This document shows positions 19,011 through 28,987 of a stretch of DNA of 64,000 bases, one piece after another (within the stretch, counting starts at the first letter, position 1; every line of letters begins with the position of its first letter). Source of the stretch: Desulfotomaculaceae bacterium (lineage in GTDB: Bacteria > Bacillota > Desulfotomaculia > Desulfotomaculales > Pelotomaculaceae); assembly GCA_028696455.1 (NCBI GenBank), contig JAQVGZ010000004.1:26430-90429 (forward strand), given 5' to 3'. Position numbers and translations under genes: made by a program. Below the pieces are notes generated by a model that saw only the letters and a program-made list of their open reading frames with translations, was not told the DNA's origin and made no database searches.

Positions 19011-19820
19011 ATGAAAAATTACGTTAATGCACCCCTTTTAGATTTTTATATGGATTTGAACAAGATTTCTCTATCCGAGGATGCTGTTAGTTTTGTTAAA
19101 CCGGCCTGTGGGGTTATTAATTTAGAACAGGAACAAGCAGTGCCTATGATTAAAGTATATCCTCCCAGGGTAAAAGCAGTTGATTTCTTTGAGGTGTTAC
19201 AGCAGGTTTCTGGTGTAATCAAGAAAAATCGTCCTGATATGATTAATGAACTAGCCAAAATCGAGGCTGCCTTACCAGTTGAAGCTACAGATCGTGAAAT
19301 GTTTGCTGCCCAGGCTTTTATCCCGGATAGTAACCTGTTAACTAGTTTGAAGCAAGATTTGCCGCGGGATACCTTTGGCCTGTTAATGAATCATACGGTC
19401 AAGCTTTTTATGGTTCGGTATGCTAAAAAAGTTGAAAACCTTCGTAACTTTGATCAATGGCTCCAGGGTCAATGTCCAGTTTGTGGAGGCAGACCGAGTT
19501 TCGCCCTGCTGGATAAGGAAGATGGTAAGAGATACCTTTACTGTGGCTTATGTGAAGTTAGATGGCGCTTCCAGCGACTGGGTTGCCCATTCTGCCTTAG
19601 TAATGAATCACAATTTTTCACATTGGAGGGTACGGAAAAATACCGGGTATATTTTTGTGATCAATGTCACGGTTACATTAAAACCATCGATGAAAGAAAA
19701 GCAGGTGGGGCAAACATTGATTTATTCTGGGAAGATATCAATACGTTGCCATTAGATATTATGGCTATTAATGAAGGCTACTATAATCGACCAGTAGGGC
19801 AACCGGCAACAAACAATTGA
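19011..19820 (+). CDS. fdhE: Formate dehydrogenase accessory protein
   Basis: Paired CxxC motifs CPVCGGRPSFALLD, YCGLCEVRWRF, CPFC, CDQCHGYIKTID; upstream of fdn operon. Confidence 0.92.
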   Translation: MKNYVNAPLLDFYMDLNKISLSEDAVSFVKPACGVINLEQEQAVPMIKVYPPRVKAVDFFEVLQQVSGVIKKNRPDMINELAKIEAALPVEATDREMFAAQAFIPDSNLLTSLKQDLPRDTFGLLMNHTVKLFMVRYAKKVENLRNFDQWLQGQCPVCGGRPSFALLDKEDGKRYLYCGLCEVRWRFQRLGCPFCLSNESQFFTLEGTEKYRVYFCDQCHGYIKTIDERKAGGANIDLFWEDINTLPLDIMAINEGYYNRPVGQPATNN

Positions 19821-19910
19821 CGGGTATTAAAAATAATATTATCTAGCAGGATTTTAAAATGGACATGTCGTATAGAATTAAGATGACATGGAAAGGAGGT
19901 TGGGATCTTA

Positions 19911-20123
19911 ATGCCGCACATTGGTGCACCAGAGTTAATTTTAGTGTTAGCACTGGCCTTAATTATTTTTGGCCCTGGTAAATTACCGGATTTGGGTAAA
20001 GCAGTTGGTAAAACCATTAGGGAATTCAGACGTTCATCAAATGAAATTATGGAAGATACCGAAACGAACAAAGGCGGAGTTGAACCAGAAGGTCAACAAG
20101 CGATTAAAGCATTGAAAAGCTAA
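19911..20123 (+). CDS. tatA: Sec-independent translocase TatA/E
   Basis: APELILVLALALIIFGPGKLPDLGKAVGKTIREF. Confidence 0.95.
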   Translation: MPHIGAPELILVLALALIIFGPGKLPDLGKAVGKTIREFRRSSNEIMEDTETNKGGVEPEGQQAIKALKS

Positions 20124-20171
20124 CCGGAAGCATTCATTGACAGCAGCACAATATCTAGCGGGGGAAAAAAA

Positions 20172-20930
20172 GTGGCTAATAATACCGGTGAAATGCCTGT
20201 GATGGAACACCTGGAAGAGTTACGCCGGGTCTTAATTGTTTCTATTATAAGCACAACAGTGATGGCAGTGGTCGCTTATTTTTTTTGTGACCGGATTTTA
20301 GCCATATTATTGGAGCCTCTAACTCAATTAGACCAAAAGGTCAATTTTACCGGAATTACCGAACCTATCTTTGTCAAAATTAAACTATCCTTGTTTACTG
20401 GTTTTCTAGCTGCCTTGCCAGTCATTTTGTGGCAGGTCTGGAGTTTTATTGTTCCAGCGCTTAAAAAAAACGAGAGGGTTTATTTTACCCTCTTTGTTTT
20501 TATTTCTTTTATTTCTTTTTTTGGTGGTATAGCATTTGGTTTTTTAGGAGTATTCCGCTATGGAGTTGTGTTCTTACTCAAGTTTGCCGGGCCCGAACTT
20601 TTCCCCATGCTTACTATTAGTAAGTATATTTCCTTTACTATCTCTTTTCTTTTGCCCTTCGGGATTATCTTTGAGTTTCCTTTGACTGCCTTTGTTTTAG
20701 CGCGGTTAGAGTTGCTATCTTACGACTTTTTAGCTAAAAACCGGCGTTATGCTTTGTTAATAACAGTGTTATTGTCAGCAGTTATTACTCCTACTCCTGA
20801 TATAATCACTTGCTTATTTGTAAGTGGCCCAATGTATTTGCTGTTTGAAGCAAGCGCTTTAATAGTACGCGTAGTTGAGCGGAGACTTGCTCGCAGGAAG
20901 CAGCGTGAAGAACTGGCCGAGATTGCTTAA
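20172..20930 (+). CDS. tatC: Sec-independent translocase TatC
   Basis: MEHLEELRRVL, 6 TM segments, SAVITPTPD. Confidence 0.96.
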   Translation: MANNTGEMPVMEHLEELRRVLIVSIISTTVMAVVAYFFCDRILAILLEPLTQLDQKVNFTGITEPIFVKIKLSLFTGFLAALPVILWQVWSFIVPALKKNERVYFTLFVFISFISFFGGIAFGFLGVFRYGVVFLLKFAGPELFPMLTISKYISFTISFLLPFGIIFEFPLTAFVLARLELLSYDFLAKNRRYALLITVLLSAVITPTPDIITCLFVSGPMYLLFEASALIVRVVERRLARRKQREELAEIA

Positions 20931-21059
20931 GACAAGGCAATAGATATAACAGATATTTTAAGCTTTATCCCCTTGAAAAGAGGTGAAACATCAGCGAAAA
21001 TATTTTTTAGGAGAAAGGAAATTTTTATAAGTTTGAAGTAGAGGAGGTTTAAGTGTGCT

Positions 21060-24000
21060 ATGAAAAATCTTAGTCGCCGGGATTTTTTGAAGTTTTTAGG
21101 TCTTGGCGCCGCTGGGACTACTTTATTGGAAGTGAACACCCCTTCAGCTTCGGCTAGCACAGCGGAAGACAAGTTACCTACTTTTTCAATGGGACCGCTC
21201 AAAACGAAAAAGGCTAAAGAAACCGCTTCTGTATGCGCTTTTTGTGGCTGTGGCTGCGGTCTTATTGTATATTCTGAAGGAGACCGGGTCACTCATATTG
21301 AAGGTGATCCGGACAACCCCAATAACGAGGGCTCTATGTGCTGCAAAGGTATCTCCCTTGGAGACGCTAATACGATTGTAAATCAAAGTCACAAGCGGGT
21401 GCTTAACGATAAGCGGGTAACTGATGTCCTGTACCGCGCACCTGGCAGTGCCCAATGGGAGATAAAGGACTGGGATTGGGCTCTATCAGAAATTGCCAAG
21501 AGAGTCAAAAGAACACGCGATGAGAGTTTTGAAGAAAAAGATGCCCAGGGGGTAACGGTCAACCGTACCCAGGCGATAGCACATCTGGGCAGCGCTTCTG
21601 TTGATAATGAAGAAAACTATATTATGCACAAGATGCTACGTTCACTGGGGGTAGTTAACATTGACCACCATGCCCGCCTCTGACACTCCTCTACCGTGGC
21701 CGGTCTGGCCCAATCTTTCGGTAGGGGTTGTATGACCAATAGTTTTACCGACTATCAGAATTCTGACGTATTTTTATGCATTGGGGCTAATCCTGCTGAA
21801 AACCACCCCCAGGCTATGCGTCATATGGGCATAGCGGTGGCAAAAAGAGGCGCGAAAGTTATTGTCGTCGATCCCAGGTTTACAAAAACGGCGGCTAAAG
21901 CAGACATTCATGCTCCCTTACGCCCTGGGACTGATATTGCTTTTCTATATGGTATCATGAACTATGCTATTGAAAACAATCTTTATTTTCATGATTATGT
22001 GGTTAATTATACCAATGCATCATATTTAGTCAGTCCGGAGTACGGATTTACTGACGGAGTTTTCACTGGTTTAACAGAAGCAAACGGTAAAGCAAGCTAT
22101 GATACTACCAACTGGCAGTACCAAAAAGATGGGGATAATGTAATAAAAGACCCGTCCTTACAAGATCCCATGTGTGTTTTTCAAATCTTGAAAAGGCACG
22201 TATCACGTTATGATATTAAAACGGTTTGCAACATAACCGGCACACCCGAAGATACTTACCGGAAAGTATGCGAACTCTATTGTTCAACCGGTAAACCGAA
22301 TAAGGCCGGCAACCTGTTATACGCCATGGGAATTACCCAGCACAGCTACGGCGGCCAAAACGTAAGGGCCACAGCCATGTTGCAGTTATTACTGGGCAAC
22401 ATAGGTATTGCCGGAGGTGGAGTAAATGCCCAGCGGGGCGAATCAAATGTACAGGGCTCCACAGATATGGGCATGCTGTATCATTTGTACCCTGGGTATC
22501 TCAACTCTGCAAATGCAGCTATCCATCCCACATTAAAAGACTATCTTGAAAAAGAAACTCCGAAAACAAGTTATTGGTCTAACAGACCTAAGTTCTTTAT
22601 TAGCATGTTAAAGGCCTGGTATGGCGATAAAGCAACAAGGGAAAATGATTTCTGTTATGATTACCTGCCCAAGCATACCGGCAAGGATCACTCCCATATG
22701 GCCATTTTTCAAGCAATGTCAGAAGGAAAAATTAAAGGTTTCTTTGCCTGGGGGCAAAACCCGGCAGTAGGCGGGCCATTGGCTTCAGCAACACGTCAGG
22801 CCCTGGAAAAACTGGACTGGATGGTAGCTATTGATTTATTTGAAACAGAAACAGCTACTTTCTGGAAACGTCCAGGGGTAAACCCTGCCGATATTAATAC
22901 TGAGGTATTCCTCTTACCAACAGCCTTTTCATATGAGAAAGAGGGCACTGTAGCCAATAGCTCGCGCTGGATCCAATGGCGCTGGAAAGCAGTTAACCCG
23001 CCTGGCCAGGCCAAAAGCGACCTCTGGATTGCAGATGCTTTGATGAAGGCCATCCGCAAAGAATACCAGGCAGGTGGCAAGTTTACAGATCCGATCATGA
23101 ATATGGTTTGGGACTACGACATGCACGGGCATGACGAGCCTGATATCATGAAGATAGCCAAGGAAATGAATGGTTATGTAGTAGCAGACGGTACCGTGCT
23201 GGACTCCTTTGCCAAGCTTAAGGACGATGGCACAACAGCCTGCGGGGTATGGATTTTTGCCGGCTATATGTTCGAAGATCCAGTCCTGAAAGTACCGGGC
23301 TGCATGAGACGGAGCCGCGAAGATAAAAGCGGACTGGGCCTGTTCCCCAAATGGTCGTTTGCCTGGCCGCTCAACCGGCGTATTGTGTACAACCGCAACT
23401 CGGCAGATCCCTCCGGCAAGCCATGGGATCCAACAAGAATGCTGGTATCCTGGGATGGTGAAAAGTGGGTCAATAACGATGTACCTGACTTTGGTTTTAA
23501 AGATGCTGTCACAGGAGCTCAAATTCCCCCGGATAAATCAGCTGTTAACTCTTTTATCATGACTACAGAAGGACAGGGGCGTTTGTTTGCTCCTACCGGT
23601 ATGAAAGACGGGCCTCTTCCAGAACACTACGAGCCGCTGGAAAGTCCGGTTAAAAATGTTATAAGCAAAACGCAAAACAACCCTGTTGCGGCACGGTATA
23701 AAGGTGATTTTGCTAAAATCGCCCAAACTGGCAGCCCTGATTTCCCGTATATTGCCACTACTCACCGTCTGGTCGAGCATTACCAGAGCGGTGCGGTAAC
23801 CAGGAATTGTCCTACACTTGCTGAATTAATGCCGGAAATGTTTGTAACCATTTCAAAGAACCTGGCCCGCAGGATCGGGGTAGTGCCTGGTGATGTAGTT
23901 TCGATAAGTTCCGCCCGCGGTGAAATCAAATGCAAGGTAAATGTTTTACCCATCGTAAAGCCAATGAGGGTTAACGGTAAAGAAGTTGAAGTAGTAGGCC

Positions 24001-24131
24001 TGCCCTGGCACTGGGGTTATCAAGGACTGGCGCCAGGAAGCACGGCAAATGACTTAACGCCATTTGTTGGAGACCCCAATACAATGATCCCGGAATATAA
24101 AGCTTTTCTATGCAATGTAAAAAGAGCGTAG
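21060..24131 (+). CDS. fdnG: Selenocysteine-containing molybdopterin formate dehydrogenase alpha subunit (Sec at TGA 21681-21683)
   Basis: Tat signal SRRDFLKFLGL; FeS motif CAFCGCGC...CCKG; DHHARL-U-HSSTVAGL reads through in-frame TGA; the two ORFs 21060-21683 and 21696-24131 are in the same frame. Confidence 0.95.
21684..21727 (+). promoter_or_regulatory. Bacterial SECIS element
   Basis: Immediately 3' of the UGA: outer stem CCTCTACCG (21688-21696)/CGGTAGGGG (21719-21727), apical GGCC-GGTCT-GGCC (21698-21710). Confidence 0.88.
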
Positions 24132-24189
24132 CATTTTTTGATTTCCACACCCACTTTTATTTGAAGCAGAAGTAATAACCGGAGGTGAG

Positions 24190-25044
24190 ATGATGTCCAA
24201 AGGTGTTTTGGTTGACGTCACCAGGTGCATCGGCTGCCGAAGCTGTATGGTTTCCTGCAAATCATGGAATGACTTGCCAGCCAATAAAAGCGAATTTACA
24301 AACAACTGGGACTCCCCAGGAAAAATTAATGCCAATAACTGGACGGTAGTAAATTCTAATATAATCGAACAGGGTGAAGAGGTTAAGTGGCGCTTTGTAA
24401 AAAAACAGTGCATGCACTGTCTTGAACCTGCCTGTGAGTCAGCTTGCTTTACTCATTCGTTTGTTAAAACAAAAGAGGGTGCCGTGATTTATAAGCCAAC
24501 AGAATTAAATCAAGATTATTGCGTTGGCTGCCGGTACTGCATGATCGCCTGTCCCTTTGGAGTCCCTTCATTTCAATGGGATAAACCACTTCCTTTTGTG
24601 CAAAAGTGCAGGTTTTGTTATGACCGCATGAAGGAAGGAGGTTTGGAGCCCGCCTGTGTTACAGCTTGCCCAACAGGTGCCTTGAAATTCGGTGATAGGG
24701 ACAAATTACTGGCTGAAGCATGGCAGAGAATAGACAGCAACCCCAAGTACATCAAGCATGTTTACGGGGATAAGGAATACGGGGGAACCTCGTGGCTTTA
24801 CATTTCTGACGTGCCTTTTGAGCAACTCGGCTTTAGAACAGAAGCATTCGGGAAACCTGTCTCCAATAAGTCTATTCCATCTCTTACGTGGGATGTGCTT
24901 AAATGGACCCCTTATATATTTGTGGGCTGGGGGGCCATCCTGACCGCCTTACATTTCTATACCAAGAGGCGCGCCGAAGTGGAGCATGATGAGGAAAATA
25001 TGTATGAAGCCGTTAACACTCAAGAAAACGACAAGGAAGAGTAA
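24190..25044 (+). CDS. fdnH: Formate dehydrogenase beta subunit (4Fe-4S ferredoxin type, C-terminal TM)
   Basis: CIGCRSCMVSC, CMHCLEPAC, CVGCRYCMIACPFG, CRFC motifs. Confidence 0.93.
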   Translation: MMSKGVLVDVTRCIGCRSCMVSCKSWNDLPANKSEFTNNWDSPGKINANNWTVVNSNIIEQGEEVKWRFVKKQCMHCLEPACESACFTHSFVKTKEGAVIYKPTELNQDYCVGCRYCMIACPFGVPSFQWDKPLPFVQKCRFCYDRMKEGGLEPACVTACPTGALKFGDRDKLLAEAWQRIDSNPKYIKHVYGDKEYGGTSWLYISDVPFEQLGFRTEAFGKPVSNKSIPSLTWDVLKWTPYIFVGWGAILTALHFYTKRRAEVEHDEENMYEAVNTQENDKEE

Positions 25045-25065
25045 TATATTAGATGGAGGTGATTA

Positions 25066-26247
25066 TTGATGCAAAAAAAATGGACTTTTAAAATTACCCC
25101 ATTTAGGAAAGTCCTGCTTGCCCTTGTGGGCATTGCGATATTAGTAGCTTTATATCGTCTTGTCGTGGGTTTGGGGCCAACAACCAATTTAAGTGACGAC
25201 TGGCCCTGGGGACTGTGGATCGGTTTTGACCTGCTTTGCGGCATCGCCTTAGCCGGTGGTGGCTTTAGTACAGCTCTTATCGTACACGTATTGCATAAAG
25301 ACAAGTACCTGCCGATTGCCCGCGCTGCCCTTTTAACTTCGTTAATAGGTTATGTGATAGCCCTGGTCAGCCTCTTGATGGATATCGGTAGGTGGAATAA
25401 CTGCTGGCGTCCCTTTTTCTACTGGGGGTTCCACTCGGTGCTGTTTGAAGTATTCTGGTGTATTTCACTTTACACGACGGTTCAAGTGCTGGAGTTTGGG
25501 GACATTTTCCTTGAAAGAGTAAAGATTCTTCCACTCAAGAAAATTTTAAAGCCTGCGTTAATACCTTTGACTATATTGGGAATTGTTTTACCATCCCTGC
25601 ACCAATCGTCCCTGGGTTCTCTCTATATTGTCACGATTGACCGGCTATATCCTCTGTGGTGGTCCATGCTGATCCCGTTCTTCTTTGTCTGGTCCGCCTT
25701 TTTCCTGGGGCCGGCAATGGTAACCATAGAAGGAACCCTGGCTTCCAGGGCCTACAACCGGAAGCCTGAGTTGCCAGTATTCCAGAGTCTGACTAAAGTT
25801 ACCATGTGGATGTTGATTGTATATCTAATCGTTAAGATAATTGATTTGAATTACCGTGGTGTTGCCGGTATGGCCTTCAACGGTTCTTTTGAAAGCAATA
25901 TGTTCCTTATTGAAATGATTGCCTTCGTAATCGTTCCAATTATTATGTATGCCATTCCCTCTATTCGCACTCAGCTCTGGGGAGTTGTCACCGCCTCCGC
26001 GCTGGTTGTAATCGGTGTGATTTTTAACCGGATGAATGTGGTCTTCACTGGCATGGCCGGCAGTGTGGGTACCAGTTACTTCCCCAGCATTTGGGAGTGG
26101 TTGCTCACCCTCGGCATGTGGAGTGCACTGGTTTTAGTATACCTGTTTGTTGTAGAAAACTTCCCCATCCTGGTTAAAGAGCACGAAGAAGATGAGGCAT
26201 TGTCAACTGGTACAGGCATGACTGCCGGTAAGAGCGTAGAGGCTTAA
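25066..26247 (+). CDS. NrfD/PsrC-family membrane quinone-interacting subunit
   Basis: About 10 TM polytopic protein, WPWGLWIGFDLLCGIALAGGGF, downstream of fdnGH. Confidence 0.88.
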   Translation: MMQKKWTFKITPFRKVLLALVGIAILVALYRLVVGLGPTTNLSDDWPWGLWIGFDLLCGIALAGGGFSTALIVHVLHKDKYLPIARAALLTSLIGYVIALVSLLMDIGRWNNCWRPFFYWGFHSVLFEVFWCISLYTTVQVLEFGDIFLERVKILPLKKILKPALIPLTILGIVLPSLHQSSLGSLYIVTIDRLYPLWWSMLIPFFFVWSAFFLGPAMVTIEGTLASRAYNRKPELPVFQSLTKVTMWMLIVYLIVKIIDLNYRGVAGMAFNGSFESNMFLIEMIAFVIVPIIMYAIPSIRTQLWGVVTASALVVIGVIFNRMNVVFTGMAGSVGTSYFPSIWEWLLTLGMWSALVLVYLFVVENFPILVKEHEEDEALSTGTGMTAGKSVEA

Positions 26248-26282
26248 AGCAGAGTTTTTTATCAGCTTTTCAATGAAACTTG

Positions 26283-26325
26283 TTATTAAATAAGGGAGGA
26301 TACGTGATCCTCCCTTATTTAATAA
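26283..26325. terminator. Bidirectional terminator hairpin between convergent fdn operon and second tatA
   Basis: Perfect 19-bp inverted repeat TTATTAAATAAGGGAGGAT-ACGTG-ATCCTCCCTTATTTAATAA. Confidence 0.85.
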
Positions 26326-26343
26326 AGTCTACTAAGTTTTCCG

Positions 26344-26565
26344 TTAAGATTTATTCTGTACAACTTCAGTCACTTTCTGTATCTCTTCTTTTACATCTTT
26401 TGTTGCACTGGACACCTCGCTAATGTTGGACAGTGAGGCTTTGCGAAATTCATTCAAGGTTCTGCCAAATGACTTGCCTACCTCCGGTAACTTGCGCGGT
26501 CCAAAAACAACCAAAGCAATTACTAAAATTAAAATTAGTTCAGACATACCCAAATTAGGAAACAT
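26344..26565 (-). CDS. tatA: Second TatA/E-type translocase subunit
   Basis: MSELILILVIALVVFGPRKLPEVGKSFGRTLNEFRK. Confidence 0.94.
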   Translation of the reverse strand: MFPNLGMSELILILVIALVVFGPRKLPEVGKSFGRTLNEFRKASLSNISEVSSATKDVKEEIQKVTEVVQNKS

Positions 26566-26705
26566 ATAACCCCCCCTAAAATCGCTCTTTGTAAATTACC
26601 GTGAATATACAATTTTTCTTAATTCGATATATTAATGATAAACTCCTGCTTTTAATAATCTAAAATAAGTTGACGCTAAGGGGGCAAAAATTTTTTGTGA
26701 CGAGA

Positions 26706-27455
26706 TTAAGGATTTGCAAGAGCAGGCTTTGGCTCGGAGAAATAACGGACTATACCGGCATAAATAGCCCATGCTACCTTACTTTGATAATACTGGTCAA
26801 GCATTAATTTCTCTTCCCCGGGATTAGTTATAAATCCGATTTCTACAATAGTGCTAGGCATTCTGGCCATACGGTTGGCAAAATAATCAACTTGCTTGGC
26901 CTCGCGGCCCGGGTTAGCTAAATAACGGTTAAATTGATTTTGGATTGCCCTTGCCAGCCTTTTACTTTCTTCCGATCCTGGTTGAAAAAAAGTTTGAGCA
27001 CCGTCTACCCGTGGGTCGGGGAAACTATTGACGTGAATACTTATAAATATATCAGCATTACGGCTATTTGCCAGATCGACACGGCGGCTCAAATCCTGGA
27101 TTTTTGCTTTATATGAATAATTCGCAACAGGATCGCTAAGTTCCCGGTCAGTTTCCCTGGTAAGCACCGCTTCAGCGCCAGCTTCCCGTAATATTAGTGC
27201 CAGTTTTTTTGACACATCAAGCACAATATCCTTTTCATGAATACCTGTAGTTCCTAATGCACCTGGATCCACTCCCCCGTGACCAGGATCAATTACAATA
27301 AGTTTATTGGCTACTGTCCATGATAGAGTAGCAATATGCCGTTCTTCAAGATAGGAAGAAATTTTCTGGAACCCGAAAATTAGTAACGTTGAGATCAGTG
27401 CTAAAGCCAGGATGTATCTTTTTCTTAGGTGCACATAATGTAAAAATACATGCAA
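26706..27455 (-). CDS. cwlD: N-acetylmuramoyl-L-alanine amidase, CwlD-like
   Basis: IDPGHGGVDPGA, SIHVNSFPDP, TIVEIGFITNPGEE. Confidence 0.88.
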   Translation of the reverse strand: MHVFLHYVHLRKRYILALALISTLLIFGFQKISSYLEERHIATLSWTVANKLIVIDPGHGGVDPGALGTTGIHEKDIVLDVSKKLALILREAGAEAVLTRETDRELSDPVANYSYKAKIQDLSRRVDLANSRNADIFISIHVNSFPDPRVDGAQTFFQPGSEESKRLARAIQNQFNRYLANPGREAKQVDYFANRMARMPSTIVEIGFITNPGEEKLMLDQYYQSKVAWAIYAGIVRYFSEPKPALANP

Positions 27456-27701
27456 AATCCAGCCCCGTCCTTTCTTTATTCTAGAAAGTATGCCGGGCTA
27501 AAATCAAATATGTGCCCCCCCGGGGAACTTTTTATTGATATACTTTTAACAAACAAGACACATACAAAGACTTTAAAATACAGGTAGCCTCAGCTAAAAA
27601 AGCTAGGGCTACTTTTTTAGGGAAGACTTATATACAAGTGAATTTTCCTGCCTGGTTTGATTGCTATTATGTAGTTGCAGTTAAGAGAATATGTTTTATA
27701 G

Positions 27702-28823
27702 CTAAGGATAAACTCTGGGAACACGATGGCTAACCATGCATATTACCTCATAATTGATAGTATCCAGTTTCACAGCAATTTCATTGGCTGATATCTCCTC
27801 ACTGCCCTGACTGCCAATGAGGACAGCCTCATCTCCCATCTTTACTTCGGGGATGTGGCTAACGTCCACCATAATCTGGTCCATACAAATTCTTCCGATT
27901 ACTGGTGCCCGATAGCCATGCAGTAACACCTCCCCCTTTGATGAAAGCCGCCTGGAGTAGCCATCCGCATAGCCAACGGATAAAGTGGCAATAACTGAAG
28001 GCCCTGCGGTTTTATAAGTGCAGCCGTAGCTAACACTAAAACCAGACGGCACTTTTTTTACATAAGCAACTTTCGCTTTCAGGCTCATCGCCGGAAGCAG
28101 ATTCACTATGCTTTGCTCAAGATTTTCAGAAGGGTAAAGCCCGTAGACAATTATCCCTGCCCGGACCAGGTCCAGGTGGGATTCCGGTATTTTCAACAAG
28201 GCCGGGCTATTGGCTGCGTGTTTAAATTTAATCTCAAGGCCGCTTTGGCGCAGCGCCTCGGTAATTTCAAGAAAACGCTCCAGCTGGGCAATAGTATACC
28301 CTGACTCAGCACTATCAGCGGCAGCAAAATGAGTAAAAACCCCTTCTATTTCAAGATGGGGTAAGCGGGCTAGTTTTAAGATTTCACTTACTACATGCGG
28401 GCTAGCCACCCAGCCAATTCTCCCCATACCTGTGTCAATCTTGACATGAACCCTGGCACGTGTGCCCTCCCGCCCCGCAGCTTCTGCCAGAGCTAAAGCC
28501 ATATCAAAAGTGTATACAGTTTGCGAAAGCCTGTAGCGTATCACGTCCTGGGACTGCTCAGGAGGACTGTAGCCTAAGACCAGCACTGGCGCATCTATAC
28601 CAGCCTCACGCAAGGCCACACCTTCCGAAACTCTGGCAACGCCAAGCCATTCGGTTCCGTTGGCCAGGGCGGCCCGGCTTACTTCAATTGCGCCATGACC
28701 GTAGCCGTTGGCCTTAACCACAGCCAGCACTTTGGCCGAAGGGGTTGTCACCCGGCGGATTTCCCGTACGTTATGGGCAATTGCGCCCAGATCTATTTCA
28801 GCCCAAACTGGAAACACAATCAT
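27702..28823 (-). CDS. alr: Alanine racemase
   Basis: [33 protein letters not shown]. Confidence 0.96.
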   Translation of the reverse strand: MIVFPVWAEIDLGAIAHNVREIRRVTTPSAKVLAVVKANGYGHGAIEVSRAALANGTEWLGVARVSEGVALREAGIDAPVLVLGYSPPEQSQDVIRYRLSQTVYTFDMALALAEAAGREGTRARVHVKIDTGMGRIGWVASPHVVSEILKLARLPHLEIEGVFTHFAAADSAESGYTIAQLERFLEITEALRQSGLEIKFKHAANSPALLKIPESHLDLVRAGIIVYGLYPSENLEQSIVNLLPAMSLKAKVAYVKKVPSGFSVSYGCTYKTAGPSVIATLSVGYADGYSRRLSSKGEVLLHGYRAPVIGRICMDQIMVDVSHIPEVKMGDEAVLIGSQGSEEISANEIAVKLDTINYEVICMVSHRVPRVYP

Positions 28824-28987
28824 GACCAAACCACCTTGCTCCACATTGCTAAGAAGTAAAAGCGATAGCTTAAGAGACTTCCAACTGGATATCGGTATGT
28901 TGCCCTTATACCGCGCCCAAGGAGTGTGGATGCCGGTAGAATGACAGTCAGTTGGCTTGCCTTTAAAAAACTGTGGTTAAGTGGAAG

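Noticed and set aside
21681-21683. Interpretation of the fdnG TGA as a nonsense pseudogene mutation
   Set aside because: Codon sits exactly at the catalytic Sec/Cys position and is followed by a SECIS-like hairpin
22796-23780. Minus-strand ORFs within fdnG (e.g. 22929-23522)
   Set aside because: Antisense to a conserved molybdopterin subunit; no independent evidence
26706-28700. Possible tRNA or T-box elements in intergenic gaps
   Set aside because: No cloverleaf or T-box AGGGTGGNACCGCG core seen in this or other gaps by eye
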